Assembly (NCBI GenBank): GCA_946894095.1
Contig: OX335657.1
Location: 10,912,001-10,976,000, forward strand
Direction: 5' to 3'
Source of the DNA: Incurvaria masculella
Lineage: Eukaryota > Arthropoda > Insecta > Lepidoptera > Incurvariidae
Length of the DNA: 64,000 nucleotides
Below, one piece after another: positions 22,926 through 35,253 of this stretch. The notes under the pieces are model-generated. The model saw nothing but the letters and a program-made list of their open reading frames with translations, did no database searches and was not told the DNA's origin. The position numbers were made by a program, and so were the translations under genes. Position 1 is the first letter of the stretch; each line of letters starts with the position of its first letter.

Positions 22926-24235
22926 CACTCCTTTTCTGCTACATCCATTGTGTGTAGTTAATTTAGTGATTTTTTCACAGAACGCGATTAACGGTCACCA
23001 AATACAGAAAAGTAGCCCGATTCGCAGCATCTCTGTAAGATACAGTTTCTCATAAGTTTACGTTTAATAGACTCACGCGTACTTCTATTTATAGCCTCCG
23101 CTAATCTTCTGATTTTCATCAGCATGCAAATTGTAAATTGTGATCATAAATTATCTCTAATAATGGCCGAACAGATTGTTCTACAGTAATATTGTCAACC
23201 CTGCTTGACAACTCTTACATGACATGCCTTACTGTATCGAGGATAGCAGTTAGAAGATCTTCCTTCTGCCATTTTGTTGATACTTGTCATATTTTTATCC
23301 TTGAGCCAGTTGTGTTGTTTTTTTTTATGTAACCTGACATGGATGGCTAATGCCACCGTTATTATACTAACCCAATATACCACAGTCCCGAAGGAGTTAG
23401 GTGCTAAGCCGGGACCTTCCCTTTATGAGCACTTCTTTAGGATGTTTTAAATAATCCCAAGCTACATGATGCCACTTTTATTTCCTGATACCATTGACAT
23501 AGTTTCAATCGCATTGCTAGATTAAATACGCCAATTGCGCAAAAACTTTAGGTTTTAACTATCGTAAAAGGAAAAAACTTCATTACATTTCAGATATTTT
23601 TTTTATTTCAGTTCTTGCTCAGTTTGAGGACAATCATGTTTATGATGCCACAACTAACAACATGACAAATAAGTTAAAACAATGTATACGTGTAACTAAC
23701 CTCACGACGGCATAGCTACTGATCATCTCAGCAGCGCACGCGCATACCTTCAGGCAATTAATATTACTATAAACGGTAGTTCCAGCGCACTTCTGGACGT
23801 AGATCTCTCTATCTTGTGGCATGCGTCTGATTTACGGCGGACATTTGTGTCACACATGACGTGTGGCTGGCGGGGACCGCACGAACTTGAAAAGGTTAAT
23901 ACGGAATTCGTGAGCATACGGCTGTGATAAGCAAACATCATCCTTTTTAAGGTTATTTAAAAAGCTCCCTATATCTTCAAAGAAATCTAGATGGCGCCAC
24001 TATCGGAAAAGTAAAATTGTATTTGTATTGTTTATTCATCATCCATAGACAGTACACTGCACACGGATTTGTCATATTTTAACATTGGCCAGTTCAGCAA
24101 AACAAAACACAAGGAAGAAGAACTGGAAAGAAACTCCGCTGTTTTTTTTCTTTAAACATACGTAAAAAACTAAACAAAACTTACCAATTCATGCCGTATG
24201 CAACAGTTCATGATAAATATAATTTTATTTGAAAT
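22926..24235. other. No gene identified
   Basis: Holds one SINE tail (23325-23440). Otherwise unique sequence with short motif-free frames. Confidence 0.5.
23325..23440 (-). mobile_element. SINE 3' tail fragment
   Basis: Inverted tail: GACATGGATGGCTAATGCCAC through GGGACCTTCCCTTTATGAGC. Confidence 0.8.
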
Positions 24236-24583
24236 ACTTTTCAACGACATTTACACTGAATCATTGTGATCAGATTTTGAAAACTATAACAAATAAATTT
24301 GGTCTATACCTTCGTCTGAAAGCCAAGCGTTCTCTATATTATTAAAATCTGATTAAAATGCTTCAGTGGAAATGTCGTAGACGACCTCAAATTAATGAGA
24401 TAACGGTAACCATATATAAAACATGTTTTTTTCCTTTAGTGTAATCTAAATTGATAGATGACTCTTTATATATTATATTCATAATAAATGACAGGGTAAT
24501 TGTATGACTAAGTGCAATATGTTGAAAACATTCGGAAAAATATGTATATTTGAATTTGTTTGACATTCACTGCTCTGTACATA
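24236..24583 (+). repeat. Partial, older third copy of the repeat's left part
   Basis: Matches about 19119-19585 with scattered substitutions and small deletions, and lacks the MITE at 19264-19390. Confidence 0.9.
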
Positions 24584-24687
24584 TGTAATATGTACATATA
24601 ATATACTATAATGTAATATTGTTTGTCATGCAATGTTTCAGCGAATTTTCAGGTTAAATTAATTTTAAAATGTCACAGCGATAGCAG

Positions 24688-25137
24688 TTATAAATTACGA
24701 AAATCATCTCCAATAACAGCTACTGTTCTCAATAACGAAAAAATCATAAAAATAAATGCCAGTCGCTTCACTATATTCTCACGATTGACATTTGGTAGAA
24801 TATTTCCGTAGACAAATTGGAACAGATGAAGTTGCGCCGGTAAAGTCAATACAGTAGAAAACAAATGCAGTCTTGGGCAGGATGGAAGAAGAACTCCAAT
24901 ATTAATGACTGCCAAAATTGCAGCGGTGGTAATGATGTTCAACTTGCTTCCAATTTCGTCCGGTGACAATCTGGTGGATAAATAGTAGAAAGAGTGTGCC
25001 AACGACCCGAAGCGATAAGCCAAGCATAGGGTCAAAAATGCTCCAATAAGCATTTCGATAGTAAATACCACGTGCAGAACAACGATTACAATATTATGAC
25101 TTTTTATATTTGTTTGTGATTCAAACACTGTATTCAT
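24688..25137 (-). CDS. Uncharacterised four-helix membrane protein, single exon
   Basis: The ORF has 149 codons. A TAA stands directly before the ATG in frame, so the start is well bounded; the end is TAA at 24688-24690. Hydrophobic segments fall at about residues 15-45, 67-86, 89-112 and 122-143, giving a tetraspan-like layout with short loops (one polar loop, LSTRLSPDEIGSKLN, near 53-67). The length and AT-rich context make chance unlikely but possible. No chemoreceptor TYhhhhhQF signature is present. It could be a small insect tetraspan protein or an exon of a larger gene. It begins just after a relic copy of the 1985-bp repeat (24236-24583). No function is assigned. Confidence 0.4.
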   Translation of the reverse strand: MNTVFESQTNIKSHNIVIVVLHVVFTIEMLIGAFLTLCLAYRFGSLAHSFYYLSTRLSPDEIGSKLNIITTAAILAVINIGVLLPSCPRLHLFSTVLTLPAQLHLFQFVYGNILPNVNRENIVKRLAFIFMIFSLLRTVAVIGDDFRNL

Positions 25138-25572
25138 TTATTCCAATATACTATCTACAGTGTGCCAGTAACATAAGGGATGGTTATCACACAAACTATT
25201 TTCTTGATAATTGTATTTATTAATGCATACGAATTTATCGTTATTTCCTTACCAAATCCTGCTTCCGATGAATGTCCAGACCAAAAAGTTTTTTTGATTA
25301 TTTTTAAAATCCGATTACAATAATTTAATGTCAACCTCAAATTAATGAGATGATGCTAATATTGTATCCATTAAATAGATAAAATTATCGAGTTAAATCT
25401 GGGATAACTCTACGCGTCCAATACCATAATTGACTTGACAGTAAGGACAGTAATTAGGTTGATAAATCAATCAATGAGGTAAAAATGCCATAGCATAGGA
25501 TAAATATGCGAAACCAACGCCATCTAGTAGTAGATAGGGAAGCATGATCGAGACAATAGTTGGGTGATGCAG

Positions 25573-25645
25573 TGGTCGGGTTAGTTCAGCGGTATAATAG
25601 TGGATATGTAATCCAAAGATCGCTGGTTCAAAAAAGGAATGATGA
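25573..25645 (+). repeat. tRNA-Thr(UGU)-like sequence, probably a SINE head or tRNA pseudogene
   Basis: GGGTTAGTTCAGCGG (A-box-like), TGGATATGTAATCCA (anticodon-arm-like with TGT in a seven-base loop) and GCTGGTTCAAA (B-box-like) occur in the right order. There is no closing acceptor stem, so a working tRNA is unlikely. Confidence 0.5.
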
Positions 25646-25719
25646 GCACGGTTTTATGCCAACGCCAATATTTTTTTTGCCCCTTCACCCATATTTTATT
25701 GAGTGCGATGGTAGCAACC

Positions 25720-28350
25720 TCTATATATAACTCTAATACACTAGATAGCTGAGGTTCCCGGCTCTGCTCAGGTCAATTTCGTTTTGGAAATTTACCCGAA
25801 CTTATCCCGAAAATTGTGATCAGAAACTTTCGCGGGCGTGTTATTCAATTGGTCGGCAAAACATTCTAGATCTCGACAAAAGCCCATATATAACTAAGAA
25901 CCATCCACGTGACCTCATAAATACAAAAAAAAGTCATCAAATTAGCTCAAGCCGTTTAGTAGAAGAGGCATTACGAACACACGGACACACATACTTGAGT
26001 TTACACCAGAAATATCAACAAAAATGTACGTTTTAATTTGGAATGAGAACTAAGGAACCCTAACCAAAAAAATATTACGAAGATAGACATTTTTAATACA
26101 TTGATTTGATGGATATTATGTCTGTGGTTTCCATTCACAAAAAACGCGTCATTCAAGAGATCGCGCAAAAAATCAAAGCCCAACCATTGACGTGGAAATT
26201 ATTGTCCCTTCGTAATTGCTAGTTTACGTCCATGCTGTATTAAATAATACAACATTTCATAATTTTGACAGGTACAAAGTAAAATTAAATCGGCATCGGC
26301 TTCTTTGGAAGGAGACCTCGGAGTTTGCGGCATAATAAATAGGTGTGTCGGCAGGGCGGCTGGGTTTAGATGTTTTTGAAGTAACTACTCCTAAAAAAAA
26401 GAAGTTGTGTTCCACGGTTGATGTATCGGGTGCGGTGGCGTCTGGGTTCTTAGAATTTGGGCCACCTCACATTTTCCGGTGGCGGAAATATCTCAAGTGA
26501 GTCAACTTGGCCGAAAATATAGTCCAGGTTTAAAGATTCAGCACCAAGTGCAGATTCATTAATGGGCACAGAGGATTATAACTAAAGCGCTGATTATCTC
26601 CTTATGGTATTGAGATCAAGATCTCACATAGTGATTCATAGGCGTGGACTGTAGGGGATTGTTTACTATATTCTAGAGCAGTTCTGTTCTAGAGTCTTGG
26701 CAATAAAACCAGCATTTGACAATTTTTTCCAAGATCTTTTATTTATACCATTCGCGAGACATTGGTTATGTTTTAGAGAAGAGAATTTGACAACCGCCAC
26801 AGAATCAAAAGTAAAATATATACAGTCTGTAGTGTAAATCTTAATGATTATTACCACAATGGAAGTTGAATACTGGAATTTACCAATCAATGGAAAAGTG
26901 AACATGTGAAAGCCTTAAGTCTCGTCGCAAAGAGCTAAAAAAGGAATCCTTATAGTCTGGCTCTGGTATCTGTCGGTTACATTCTTGACATGATTTTGTT
27001 CATATTTTTAGGTTAGCAGGAAGTAGTTTCTTTAGATATAGATCGATATATTAGATTTACATGTTTTGATCGCTTTGAGTGACAATAAATTAATATTCAT
27101 TTAACTTAGTATCCCCACAAGTTCCTCAGAAATAGAGTCTTCACAGACGGACGGACAACGAGTTGATCCGATTTTCTATTGAGGAAAATAACTTTAAAAC
27201 TAATAAATAACATATGGCATCCCGCCCTTTCCCCGGAGGTGCAAGCAAATACATATTTTCATGCATCGCTCTACGATCCGTTCGTAACAAAAAAGGAAAA
27301 CTTTAGAACACATAATAAAAAATAATAAAAAATTAAGCAACGTGCAAAGGATTTTCTGCTGATCATGTACCGTAATTCTTCAAATCCCTATTCACAAGAT
27401 GGGCAAAGATTTCAGTGCTGTATTACAATCTACAAGATCTGACACAATATCTTCACCATCAAACATTGCATTGGTTTATGCATTGGGAGATAAATTAATA
27501 CGACGGGTCTTAACATTGTCCTGATCAATAACAACCTTGTCACACACCCCATGGCACTATGCCCATGGCGACCAGGCTTCTTAATGTTATCTTAAACGCG
27601 TCGGTGGTAATCAGCGAGAATGGAAAGACGAGAGAAGCGATCGAAAGTACGGCGGTAGCGTAGCCACGAGTTTGTCCAAAAAGTCTAACCGTAGATAGTT
27701 CGATTACGAATTCGGGACGAGCAACATCGAATGTTCGTTGCACTAAATAGCGTCTTGAGAAGTTCTTAAGAACGGCCCGTAAGCTATGCTCCCCATTCAA
27801 ACGTAGTTTACTAATCATTTGGAAACGGCTATTCCAATTAAATTGATATTTAATATCTAATATCAGGTAACAAATATCTGTGTCTGCATGCTTTTGTTTT
27901 TTTGAAAAATCCAAACCGAATGAAATGAAAGCAAAAAGAAAATCTTCATACGAATTTGGTTTTCTCTGTGGTTTAACCCAGAATACATTTACCGAAAAAA
28001 CAAAGACATGCAGACACAGATATTTGTAGCCTAATATAAGATACCAAATATAAAGTAAGTTGGAAGAGTGGTTTTCAAATTATTAGTAAACTACGTTTGT
28101 ATGGGAGGCGAAATTTTCAGGTGTCGTTGGAACTCGAGAACATTAGTAGCAAGCGAATTTGTAAGCGAGCTCACTCGCCGGAGCTGAAAATTGTCCATCT
28201 AGAAGTAGCTACATCGCCCCCATGCAAACGGGTTTCATTTTCTACTCCCGTCTTTCCATCCTCGCGGGTGATAATAGACCAACTATATTATATATGTAGA
28301 CATTTGTGAAATTTATAAGGCTACCCAGCAATAAGAAGTCGTAAAGATGG
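25720..28350. other. No gene identified
   Basis: Short unrecognised minus-strand frames at 26001-26183, 26666-26905 and 27540-27914. The rest is AT-rich. Confidence 0.45.
27540..27914 (-). other. Unrecognised 124-codon open frame
   Basis: An open frame with a hydrophobic C-terminal segment (about residues 85-123). There is no motif I recognise and no clear splice sites. It is listed only because of its length in AT-rich DNA. Confidence 0.12.
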
Positions 28351-28641
28351 TTTTTGGGGTACCGTACCCAAAGGGTGCCAACGAAACCCTATTACTAAGC
28401 CTCAGCTGACCGTCCGTCCGTCCGTCGGTCCATCCGTCCGTCCGGCCGTCTGTCACAGGGATGTATCTCTTGAACCGTGATCGGTAGGCAGCTGAAGTTT
28501 TCACAGAGTCTGTATTTATTTTGTCGCTACAACAACAAATAGGTAATATAAAAAAAAATGCAAATTAAAGGGTAATTTTAAAAACGTGATTTTTTTGTGT
28601 TAAATTTTCTACGACGGTACGGAACCCTTCGCAATTGTTTT
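28351..28641 (-). mobile_element. CCGGCCAAGTGCG/ACGG-tract element, lacking its 5' tip
   Basis: Inverted copy with CCGT tract at about 28407-28450. It stops at CCCTTCG before the GTGCGAGTCGG end. Confidence 0.88.
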
Positions 28642-29849
28642 TAATAGAAAAATATATTCGTCAAACCGCAAACGAACATCAAAATCTTAACCGTCGGCCA
28701 TAAAAATTAAATACTTCATCCATTCTCGTATCACTGGCGGGACCTGCAGCGCGGCTCACATTAAAACCACATTTGGCCCACAATGTGCATCGTTTAATAA
28801 GTGGGTTCGCGCACGGACTGTTGCGGCTCATCGTTTATAATTATACGTCTGTCGTTAAGGTCGACAGTTTTTCTGCTTACCTGGTCCCGGCCGGGCGTGA
28901 CCGCAACGCGACGTGACCCTCGCGTGAGCGGAGCTTCTTGAGAGACTGATGCTGAGATTCATAGACCTAACTCGTGCTTGGCTTAGCCAAAGTATTGCTT
29001 CCGACTGTCAAAGGAGAATGTCTATTCTTGTATGTGCAGCAAAAGCAGTGTCAACTTGATTGTCCATCTCTCAAGCGTAGTTAGTTTGCACATTTTTAAT
29101 AGTATTATAATTGATATATTTCAGTTTTCTTGAAGACGGGGAACTATAGATATTGATTGTTGAAAATCACATCTGGTTTAATGTACTTTGCCTTCTCCAT
29201 ATGGTTGACGAATTAAAAAGGTCTCTTTATTTTTTTAACTTTACCATGCTTTACTCAGAAATATGTGGTAATGTAAATATTATTCAAGTAATGTAAATAA
29301 AGCAATATTTTTCTTCAAATAGTACATTAACCATGTCAACAAAACAAATGAAAACAGCTTGATGCGAGCGTCATCTGTTGGAGACTTGCGTAATCGCGGT
29401 TCATTTGGCGCAAGTGGAAGTCAAAACAAAAATCAAAGCAAACCATTTTATGCAATCTTCCTGCAATGAAACAATCACACCATAACTCTTCCTATTCATT
29501 TGAAATTCCAACAATTTCGACATTTTTCAGGAACAATCTACTTAATCTTCAGCTCCACTTTTCAAATGGGCATTGTCCTTTGACATTCGTTCCATACATT
29601 TTATGTCAAAAGTGACCATCGGAAGTAATGTCTATGAATCTTAGCATGAATGTGCTATAGAAATATTTTCTTAAAGCGGAAACAAGAACCAGAACGTGAA
29701 AAACCGGCGATTTAATAATATGGTTCAGTTCTTCATAGAGAATAAAACAAAAAAAAAAGTCGGTAAAAAAGATACTACTTTGTCAAGACAATATCCGGGA
29801 AAATGTCAATAAAACACGAAATTACGCCAACAAATAATTCAATTATCAA
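28642..29849. other. Unique non-coding DNA, possible regulatory block at 28700-28930
   Basis: The first 300 bases are GC-balanced and repeat-free, with TTAAAACCACATTTGG (Runt-like AACCACA) and TTTATAATTATACG (homeodomain-like). This is suggestive only. Confidence 0.3.
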
Positions 29850-30540
29850 AACCTTTTTAAACGCATTTTCCGGAATCGACTTTAGGTCTTACGGCAACTA
29901 GTGCGTGTCTTCTAGCGACTGAAAACGAGTGCCTCGAAGTGGTGATTTGAGTTTTTGAAAGATAAAAAGTTCAATAGAAGCCATATCCGTTGAATGTGGT
30001 GTTTGTTCAACGGTTGAGTTTTAGCATTGTGCGATTGCGGATTGTCGTGGTGTTAAATCCATCCAAGAATGTTGATACCATTAGTGTAGCCTGTCTCGAA
30101 GAATTTCCTCGTTTAAGCACCGTATAATGCTCACACCATAATCTTCAGGTACGGATGTAAGGTACTGGTAAAAATTTTGAGTGCCCAAAACCGCGATAGT
30201 TAAAGAAAACAGTCTTGGCCTTTACTTTTGATAGAATTTGTTCAGTTCTGGGTTCAGTTGGTTTGTGCAGTTTTGGGTTCAGATGGAAGGTGCCATTTCG
30301 AAGCTCGTTGACTGGTTTGCATGTCGAACTAGTAAACCTATTTTAACCACCAGTAACAATGCGTTTTACGAATGTAGGGTCGGAATTGAATCTTTCATTG
30401 ATTGAGTGTTTGAAGAAAATTCAGGTCTTTTTGTACCAATCGAGCGGTCATGCAAAAGCCATTGTTTTAAATGGTACGCATCGATTCGTGAGATACAGAA
30501 TGTTCAGCTATCTGCTGTCTTTCTCAAACTTGGATGAGGA
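29850..30540 (-). pseudogene. mariner-family transposase relic
   Basis: Minus-strand frames, broken by stops and frameshifts, give DPTFVKRIVTGG, KAKTVFFNYRGFGHSKFLP and TDMASIELFIFQKLKSPLRG, ending SLEDTH and IPENA. These match the order of mariner transposase motifs (DPTFVKRIVTGDE, TVFFDYRG, SPDMAPCDFFLFPKLK). The catalytic residues are damaged. Confidence 0.8.
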
Positions 30541-30543
30541 TTT

Positions 30544-30786
30544 TCAGTAGTGAGTAAAAATAATGACACCGCTAAAATAATAAAAAGCGTTTGCAATACA
30601 TTTGTCGTCTCTGACCATCTCTCCAGGTAGATGGCGTGATGGTACGCTAAACTCGACGGATGCATGTCCGTATAATTGATGAAAGAATGACATCGCAATA
30701 AGGATGATCATGGTAAATGCATGGAGGTTAACAGTCGTGATAGTACGCTTGCCAGCAAAAATAAAAGACTTATAAAAATCTAGCAA
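30544..30786 (-). CDS. Short hydrophobic-start ORF of unknown status
   Basis: This 80-codon frame contains an internal Met followed by a signal-peptide-like run (MIILIAMSFFHQLYGHAS) and then a polar stretch. It ends where the mariner relic begins. A possible acceptor TTATTTTAG lies near its end. It may be an exon, a pseudogene or chance. Confidence 0.15.
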   Translation of the reverse strand: MLDFYKSFIFAGKRTITTVNLHAFTMIILIAMSFFHQLYGHASVEFSVPSRHLPGEMVRDDKCIANAFYYFSGVIIFTHY

Positions 30787-30815
30787 TCAGCATGTATTCA
30801 GTTTCCTGGAATATT

Positions 30816-31159
30816 TCAGAATACATGTAAATAAAAGGACCATTGCCAAATTACGTTTTTCCTATTACATATACACGAAATGAACATAGAGAAACAGACT
30901 AATGTTCTTGAATACACCAATTCTATTATATCTATGGCTGTTATTCTGAAATATTTTGACTTCATATGGCGTATCCGCCCCCATCTTTCTTCACATGAAC
31001 ACGAGCACATGATTGACACCAACACAACAAGCGACTTTCTGTAATAACAGCTTACGTCAAATGTTTGACGTGCCCTGCCACCGACCGTACTGCATTCATT
31101 GTGGGCAGGTACCAATAAGATCCAAGGCAAAGGAGCAGAATCAATCTGAAGGTGGACAT
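30816..31159 (-). CDS. Possible two-exon small secreted or membrane peptide
   Basis: The ATG at 31159 lies 30 bases after an in-frame TAG and opens a classic signal-peptide-like start (MSTFRLILLLCLGSYW), continuing to about residue 34. There a GTAAGC donor (31055) falls in phase 2. An acceptor ATATTTCAG lies 107 bases on (exon from 30945) and keeps the frame open to TGA at 30816-30818, giving about 77 residues. The second half is also hydrophobic and holds Cys residues. I do not recognise it. The splice model is inferred only from consensus sites and the small intron size. Its neighbour downstream is a mariner relic. Confidence 0.25.
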
Positions 31160-32177
31160 ATTGTTTTTGTATTGGTGATATTTTCGTAGCTATTTAAAAT
31201 AAGTAATTTTAACAGCATTAATAGATTTCATTTAGATGTCGTTGCAGAACCTTGAATTAAGTAATAAGACAACAAAATTATTATTATTATTATTAGTTTT
31301 ACTGTTAATATTGTTCTCTTTTAAACTGTTCTAAAAAAATGGTTTGCCAGTATCATTTAGATCTAAGTCATTCTCATTATTCTGTGTGGGTTCTTCTTCA
31401 CTGAATTAATCGAATCCGCGAAACTATCAGTCTGTGACCTAACTTAGTGCAGCTTTGATTACCAGGAGCTTAAATACATACAAAAATGAAAACAATAGTA
31501 AACGAAAAGGACACGATATCCAAGTAGATAAAATATTTTATTTATCTACCGGTTTGCTTTATGTTAAAGGTAACAAGGCGTAAAAATTGGATTTCATCAG
31601 CGGCGAGCCCGTTGCCAGAAGTACTAATTTGGTTTTCTCTCAATGACGCAATGAAATGTTGCTCTTCATCATAACCCTTTTATGGTATAAATATATAACT
31701 TTTTTCTTTCTCTAGCCACGCTCTTATATATGAAATGTACGCCGACGCCCATTAGCTTTGGAACTTTCACAGTTGCTGCAATAGCTATGCTAGCTTCTCT
31801 ACACCATGTTTGAAGGACCCTTCGATGTACTTTGGGGAAAATAACCGCGGCAGTTGTATTAAAAATAAGTTACTAACCCTAATCGACAGTGAAATGGTGT
31901 ACTATCCTTACCTGTCTCAAGTTGAACGATGATAGAAAGAGGAAGGACGGATGGCGTTATGCAGCTCCGCAGAGCATTCTCCATAGTAGAGATGGCAAAA
32001 CAGACACGGCGTTGTATCGATTTATAGGAGACAAGCAGGTAATTGGCTATACCGTGCCACAGATGCGAACAATTATCTGCGCAAGACCTTATCTTAGCGT
32101 TTTAAGGCGTCTTGCGCAGTTTTTGGTCCCGTGTGAAATTCCGATTATAAGATTTTTTTAGGTGAGCTTGGCTTTAA
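31160..32177. other. No gene identified
   Basis: Contains an (ATT)n run near 31280-31296, a palindrome GTAGATAAA/TTTATCTAC near 31525-31550 and a motif-free 90-codon frame from 31889. Confidence 0.5.
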
Positions 32178-32482
32178 CTTCTACTTCTTCTCTTGCGGCT
32201 CGGGACTCGTGTACCTGGCTAACACTGTGATTTCGTCTGCGCAGCAATCAATGTGTCTCAAATTGAACTGATCATTAATGTGCAGCAGAAAAAGAGTTTG
32301 GGACAGCACAGAGCCCTGCGGTACGCCAGCATTCACTGACATGGCTATGGAACAATAACCATCAACGAAGACTTTAATGTTGCGGCCACGCAGAAAGTCG
32401 GTGATCCAATCACACAGGTCGGGTGGAAGGCCGCATGAGGGCAGCCTGGGAAGCAGTGTATTGTGCCAGATTCGGTTACGAT
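32178..32482 (-). pseudogene. Reverse transcriptase fragment with broken active site (Jockey-like)
   Basis: The minus-strand translation gives PSCGLPPDLCDWITDFL, AGVPQGSVLSQTLFLLHIND and then CADE. In live elements the last motif is YADD, so the catalytic aspartate pair is lost. It is a 5'- and 3'-truncated fragment. Confidence 0.8.
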
Positions 32483-32749
32483 AGGATAATACCCATAAAT
32501 TCGCCGCATCTCTAGTGAGACTTAAACTAGGAGATCCCTAGCAGACCTATTAGGACGAAAAGTATTTTGGTGACCTCTACGAATAAACTGGGATTATTTT
32601 ACTGTCTTAATGTTAAGAATGCCGTTGTGTGATAAAATATTGTCCCTTTGAACCAAGGGAACCTCTATATCATCCGGTAATTAAAAATCATATTTCCCGT
32701 GCATGACGTAAAAACGGACTTATGGTTTTCCAAGTGTAACTATAGATAA

Positions 32750-32997
32750 AGTTTTGTCCCCCTCTTCTCTCATTACTTGGTCAAGCTCACTTAGGTTGAT
32801 TCTACCGTGGTTGGTTCCATCGCATGAAATTAACGGTCGTCGAAGTAGCAATGTTTATTATCCGTGTCTTCCATCTATGTAGGTCAATATAACCGTGCAA
32901 TATAAGGAAGCTCCTGGCAAGGCACCTAGTTCGCTTGAAGTGTGGTGTGCCAAAATCATGAAAGTATATGTGATATTAACCGTCCATATATCGATTT
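32750..32997 (+). mobile_element. Diverged 5'-truncated SINE
   Basis: Shows GGTTCCATCGCATGAAATTAA, CGTCGAAGTAGCAATG and ACCGTGCAATATAAGGAAGC of the body. Confidence 0.75.
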
Positions 32998-34373
32998 TTT
33001 AATAACTACGAAATATACAGACGAACTTGAAAATAATTCATGATATGCTGACATGGTATTAATCCCTAATCTGCATCACTTCCCACTGGATAAAAAGCAA
33101 CTGAATGCGCATAAACCTAGGGTATAATGCAGCATAAGTGGCAGCTGGCAGCCCGAAGGGGGGGAGGGGGGAGGGGGCGATGTTCGGTGTGCGCACGCGC
33201 ACAATCGCCACAGGATCAACACGCGATGCCTCGTGATTGGCAGCTGTCAATCATCACAAATCATCAAATAATGCGCATCGACATTGGGCAATTATAGACA
33301 CCTCTGCCTGCGCGGTGTTGTGGCGTTGTGGGGTCAATGGGGTGTGGCGAACTCGACACCGTGACGACATGTTATGTTTTGTTGTATACACTTAGTTACT
33401 GGCTGGAGTACCCATTATTGGAGTACCCATGATTATTGTGACGACGGCAATATGTTTGAATGTTCAATCTTTCAGCCAAGGTCGGTAACGCAGGTGTAGC
33501 GTTAAATAAATGTATGTAGGTATAATCTTAAGTACTGTGTTAGTAGGAGGCATTGATTACGGAAAGAGGGACTGTAGGAGAATTCCAAATTATGGGTATA
33601 CGGCAGGTGGTGAAATTGGTTAGACGCAATACCCGCGAATGGTATGTTTTGCTAGTTCGAGTCCAGCCTTGTAGTATATTCGTAAAGTAGTTCTTTTTAC
33701 AGGGATCTTTCTTGAATAAATGTGTCCTTGCTTCACGGTCGATTATACACACACATACATGTCACATTCCTTGGAATAAGCGAAGTTCATGCTTAGCACG
33801 AAAATTTATATTTACTGAAAATGTGAAAAGGCGAATCGCGTTCACATGCGAATCACCGGTGACTGAATATAAAGACTACCCTTAATGTTTAATCTAAGTC
33901 TGTACATAGGTAGATATGATTAATGACATAATATGTTGTATTGAAGAAAATATATAATAGTAACTTTAGTATACATTAATTCATTCAGAAACTACGTTCA
34001 CCACAACACTTGGATCATCAATCATGGGTTGAAACACGAACTTGCTTCCAATTATTTAATAAAAAAGCTATAAATTGTCTGAAATAGCTCAAACGGTTAT
34101 TGTAAAGCTACCTCAGTCAACTAAGTATCCAAGAGATTCTTTTAGTGCCCGAGGTCCATTTCGATTTCATTTTGGCCCCCGAAGATCTATCAATCTAGTT
34201 GTCCATCTAGCTAATCCAATTATCCATTATTTATGTACGTAGCTAACTTAACTTTAGTACGGCTTCACTCAGGTACGTGTATAATTAATTAAAAGCACAT
34301 TGCAAATGCTTAACATATTAGAAATCGGTCGAAAAATATTTACATTTTATACTGGATGCGCGTCGCACGAACC
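32998..34373. other. Unique non-coding DNA
   Basis: G-run block at 33160-33180 beside a GC-balanced segment (33180-33310) with the candidate PBX-MEIS site; otherwise AT-rich. Confidence 0.45.
33244..33253 (-). promoter_or_regulatory. Candidate PBX-MEIS (Exd-Hth) composite site
   Basis: The minus strand reads TGATTGACAG, the consensus for an Extradenticle/Homothorax pair. It lies in a unique, non-repeat block near odd. One match of this length can arise by chance in 64 kb. Confidence 0.25.
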
Positions 34374-34377
34374 GGAA

Positions 34378-34926
34378 TTAAGGTGGGCCATCCCGCTCAA
34401 CTCCCCATGCAAACGGGAAAAGAAGATCACGCCCATATTTCTGGTCAGAGATCCCTAATGTTGCTCAAAATAGCTTTATTTGATCGAACTAGATGTCTGA
34501 TGACTATTGGCATTGTAAAATTGTTTCTGGTTTCTATGTTATAAGGTCTTAAAGTTCGAAAATTTCTCTCGTTTTATACAATAACTTTGGAGGTGGATTA
34601 CGCAATGATAAAGTAAGAACATCTTAAAAGGATTAGTCATCAGACATAGCTTATTTAATCAAGATTTATAAAATCATTTGTTTTTGTTAGATTTTTACTA
34701 CAGCGGTCGTGGTTTACTTTTAGCTATAAGTCGTTTTGTAATTAAAATTTTCGTAAATTTTACCAAATCAAACACTATAAACATTGTCTTTTTTGTGGTC
34801 ATGTTGCATCTTCCTCATCACGGAGCCTGTCTTTTTCTTTGAAACAGAAGGTCCCAGAGCGCAACAGCACGGTTTTGCACCGTGCCCACGAATAAGTTAG
34901 TCCCGACGGGAGGGGCCACCTTAAAT
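34378..34926 (-). mobile_element. TTAA-flanked element, family A, inverted copy
   Basis: Reverse-complement match to 16096-16646 along its length, with the same TTAA-bounded ends GGTGGGCCATCCC and GAGGGGCCACC. Confidence 0.8.
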
Positions 34927-35253
34927 AAACATATTATTTAAGTACGACGGCCATTTTCTAGCGGCTCGCTGAACTATTTTTTTAATATATTTTTAAATCC
35001 TAGCGCTAGTATCCTATGTTTCCGCATATAAGTTTTTCTTGTAAATGAATGAGTTAAAAAGAGTTTGATTTTGCATACTTTTCAATTCAAAGTGTTTTAT
35101 ATAAATGTATAAAAAAAATGTATAAAATGTATAAACATTGACGACTACGTATTGGTTACATGCTGTTGTTGGCATAATTGAAATCAAATATCTTTAAAAA
35201 TGGAGAAGCCAATAGCTTTCCGTTTTCGTTTGGGGCGACACAAAAATTATCAT

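Noticed and set aside
24688..25137. Insect gustatory receptor exon
   Set aside because: Too few helices and no C-terminal TYhhhhhQF motif.
25573..25645. A functional tRNA-Thr gene
   Set aside because: The acceptor stem does not close, and the T arm runs into an A-rich stretch.
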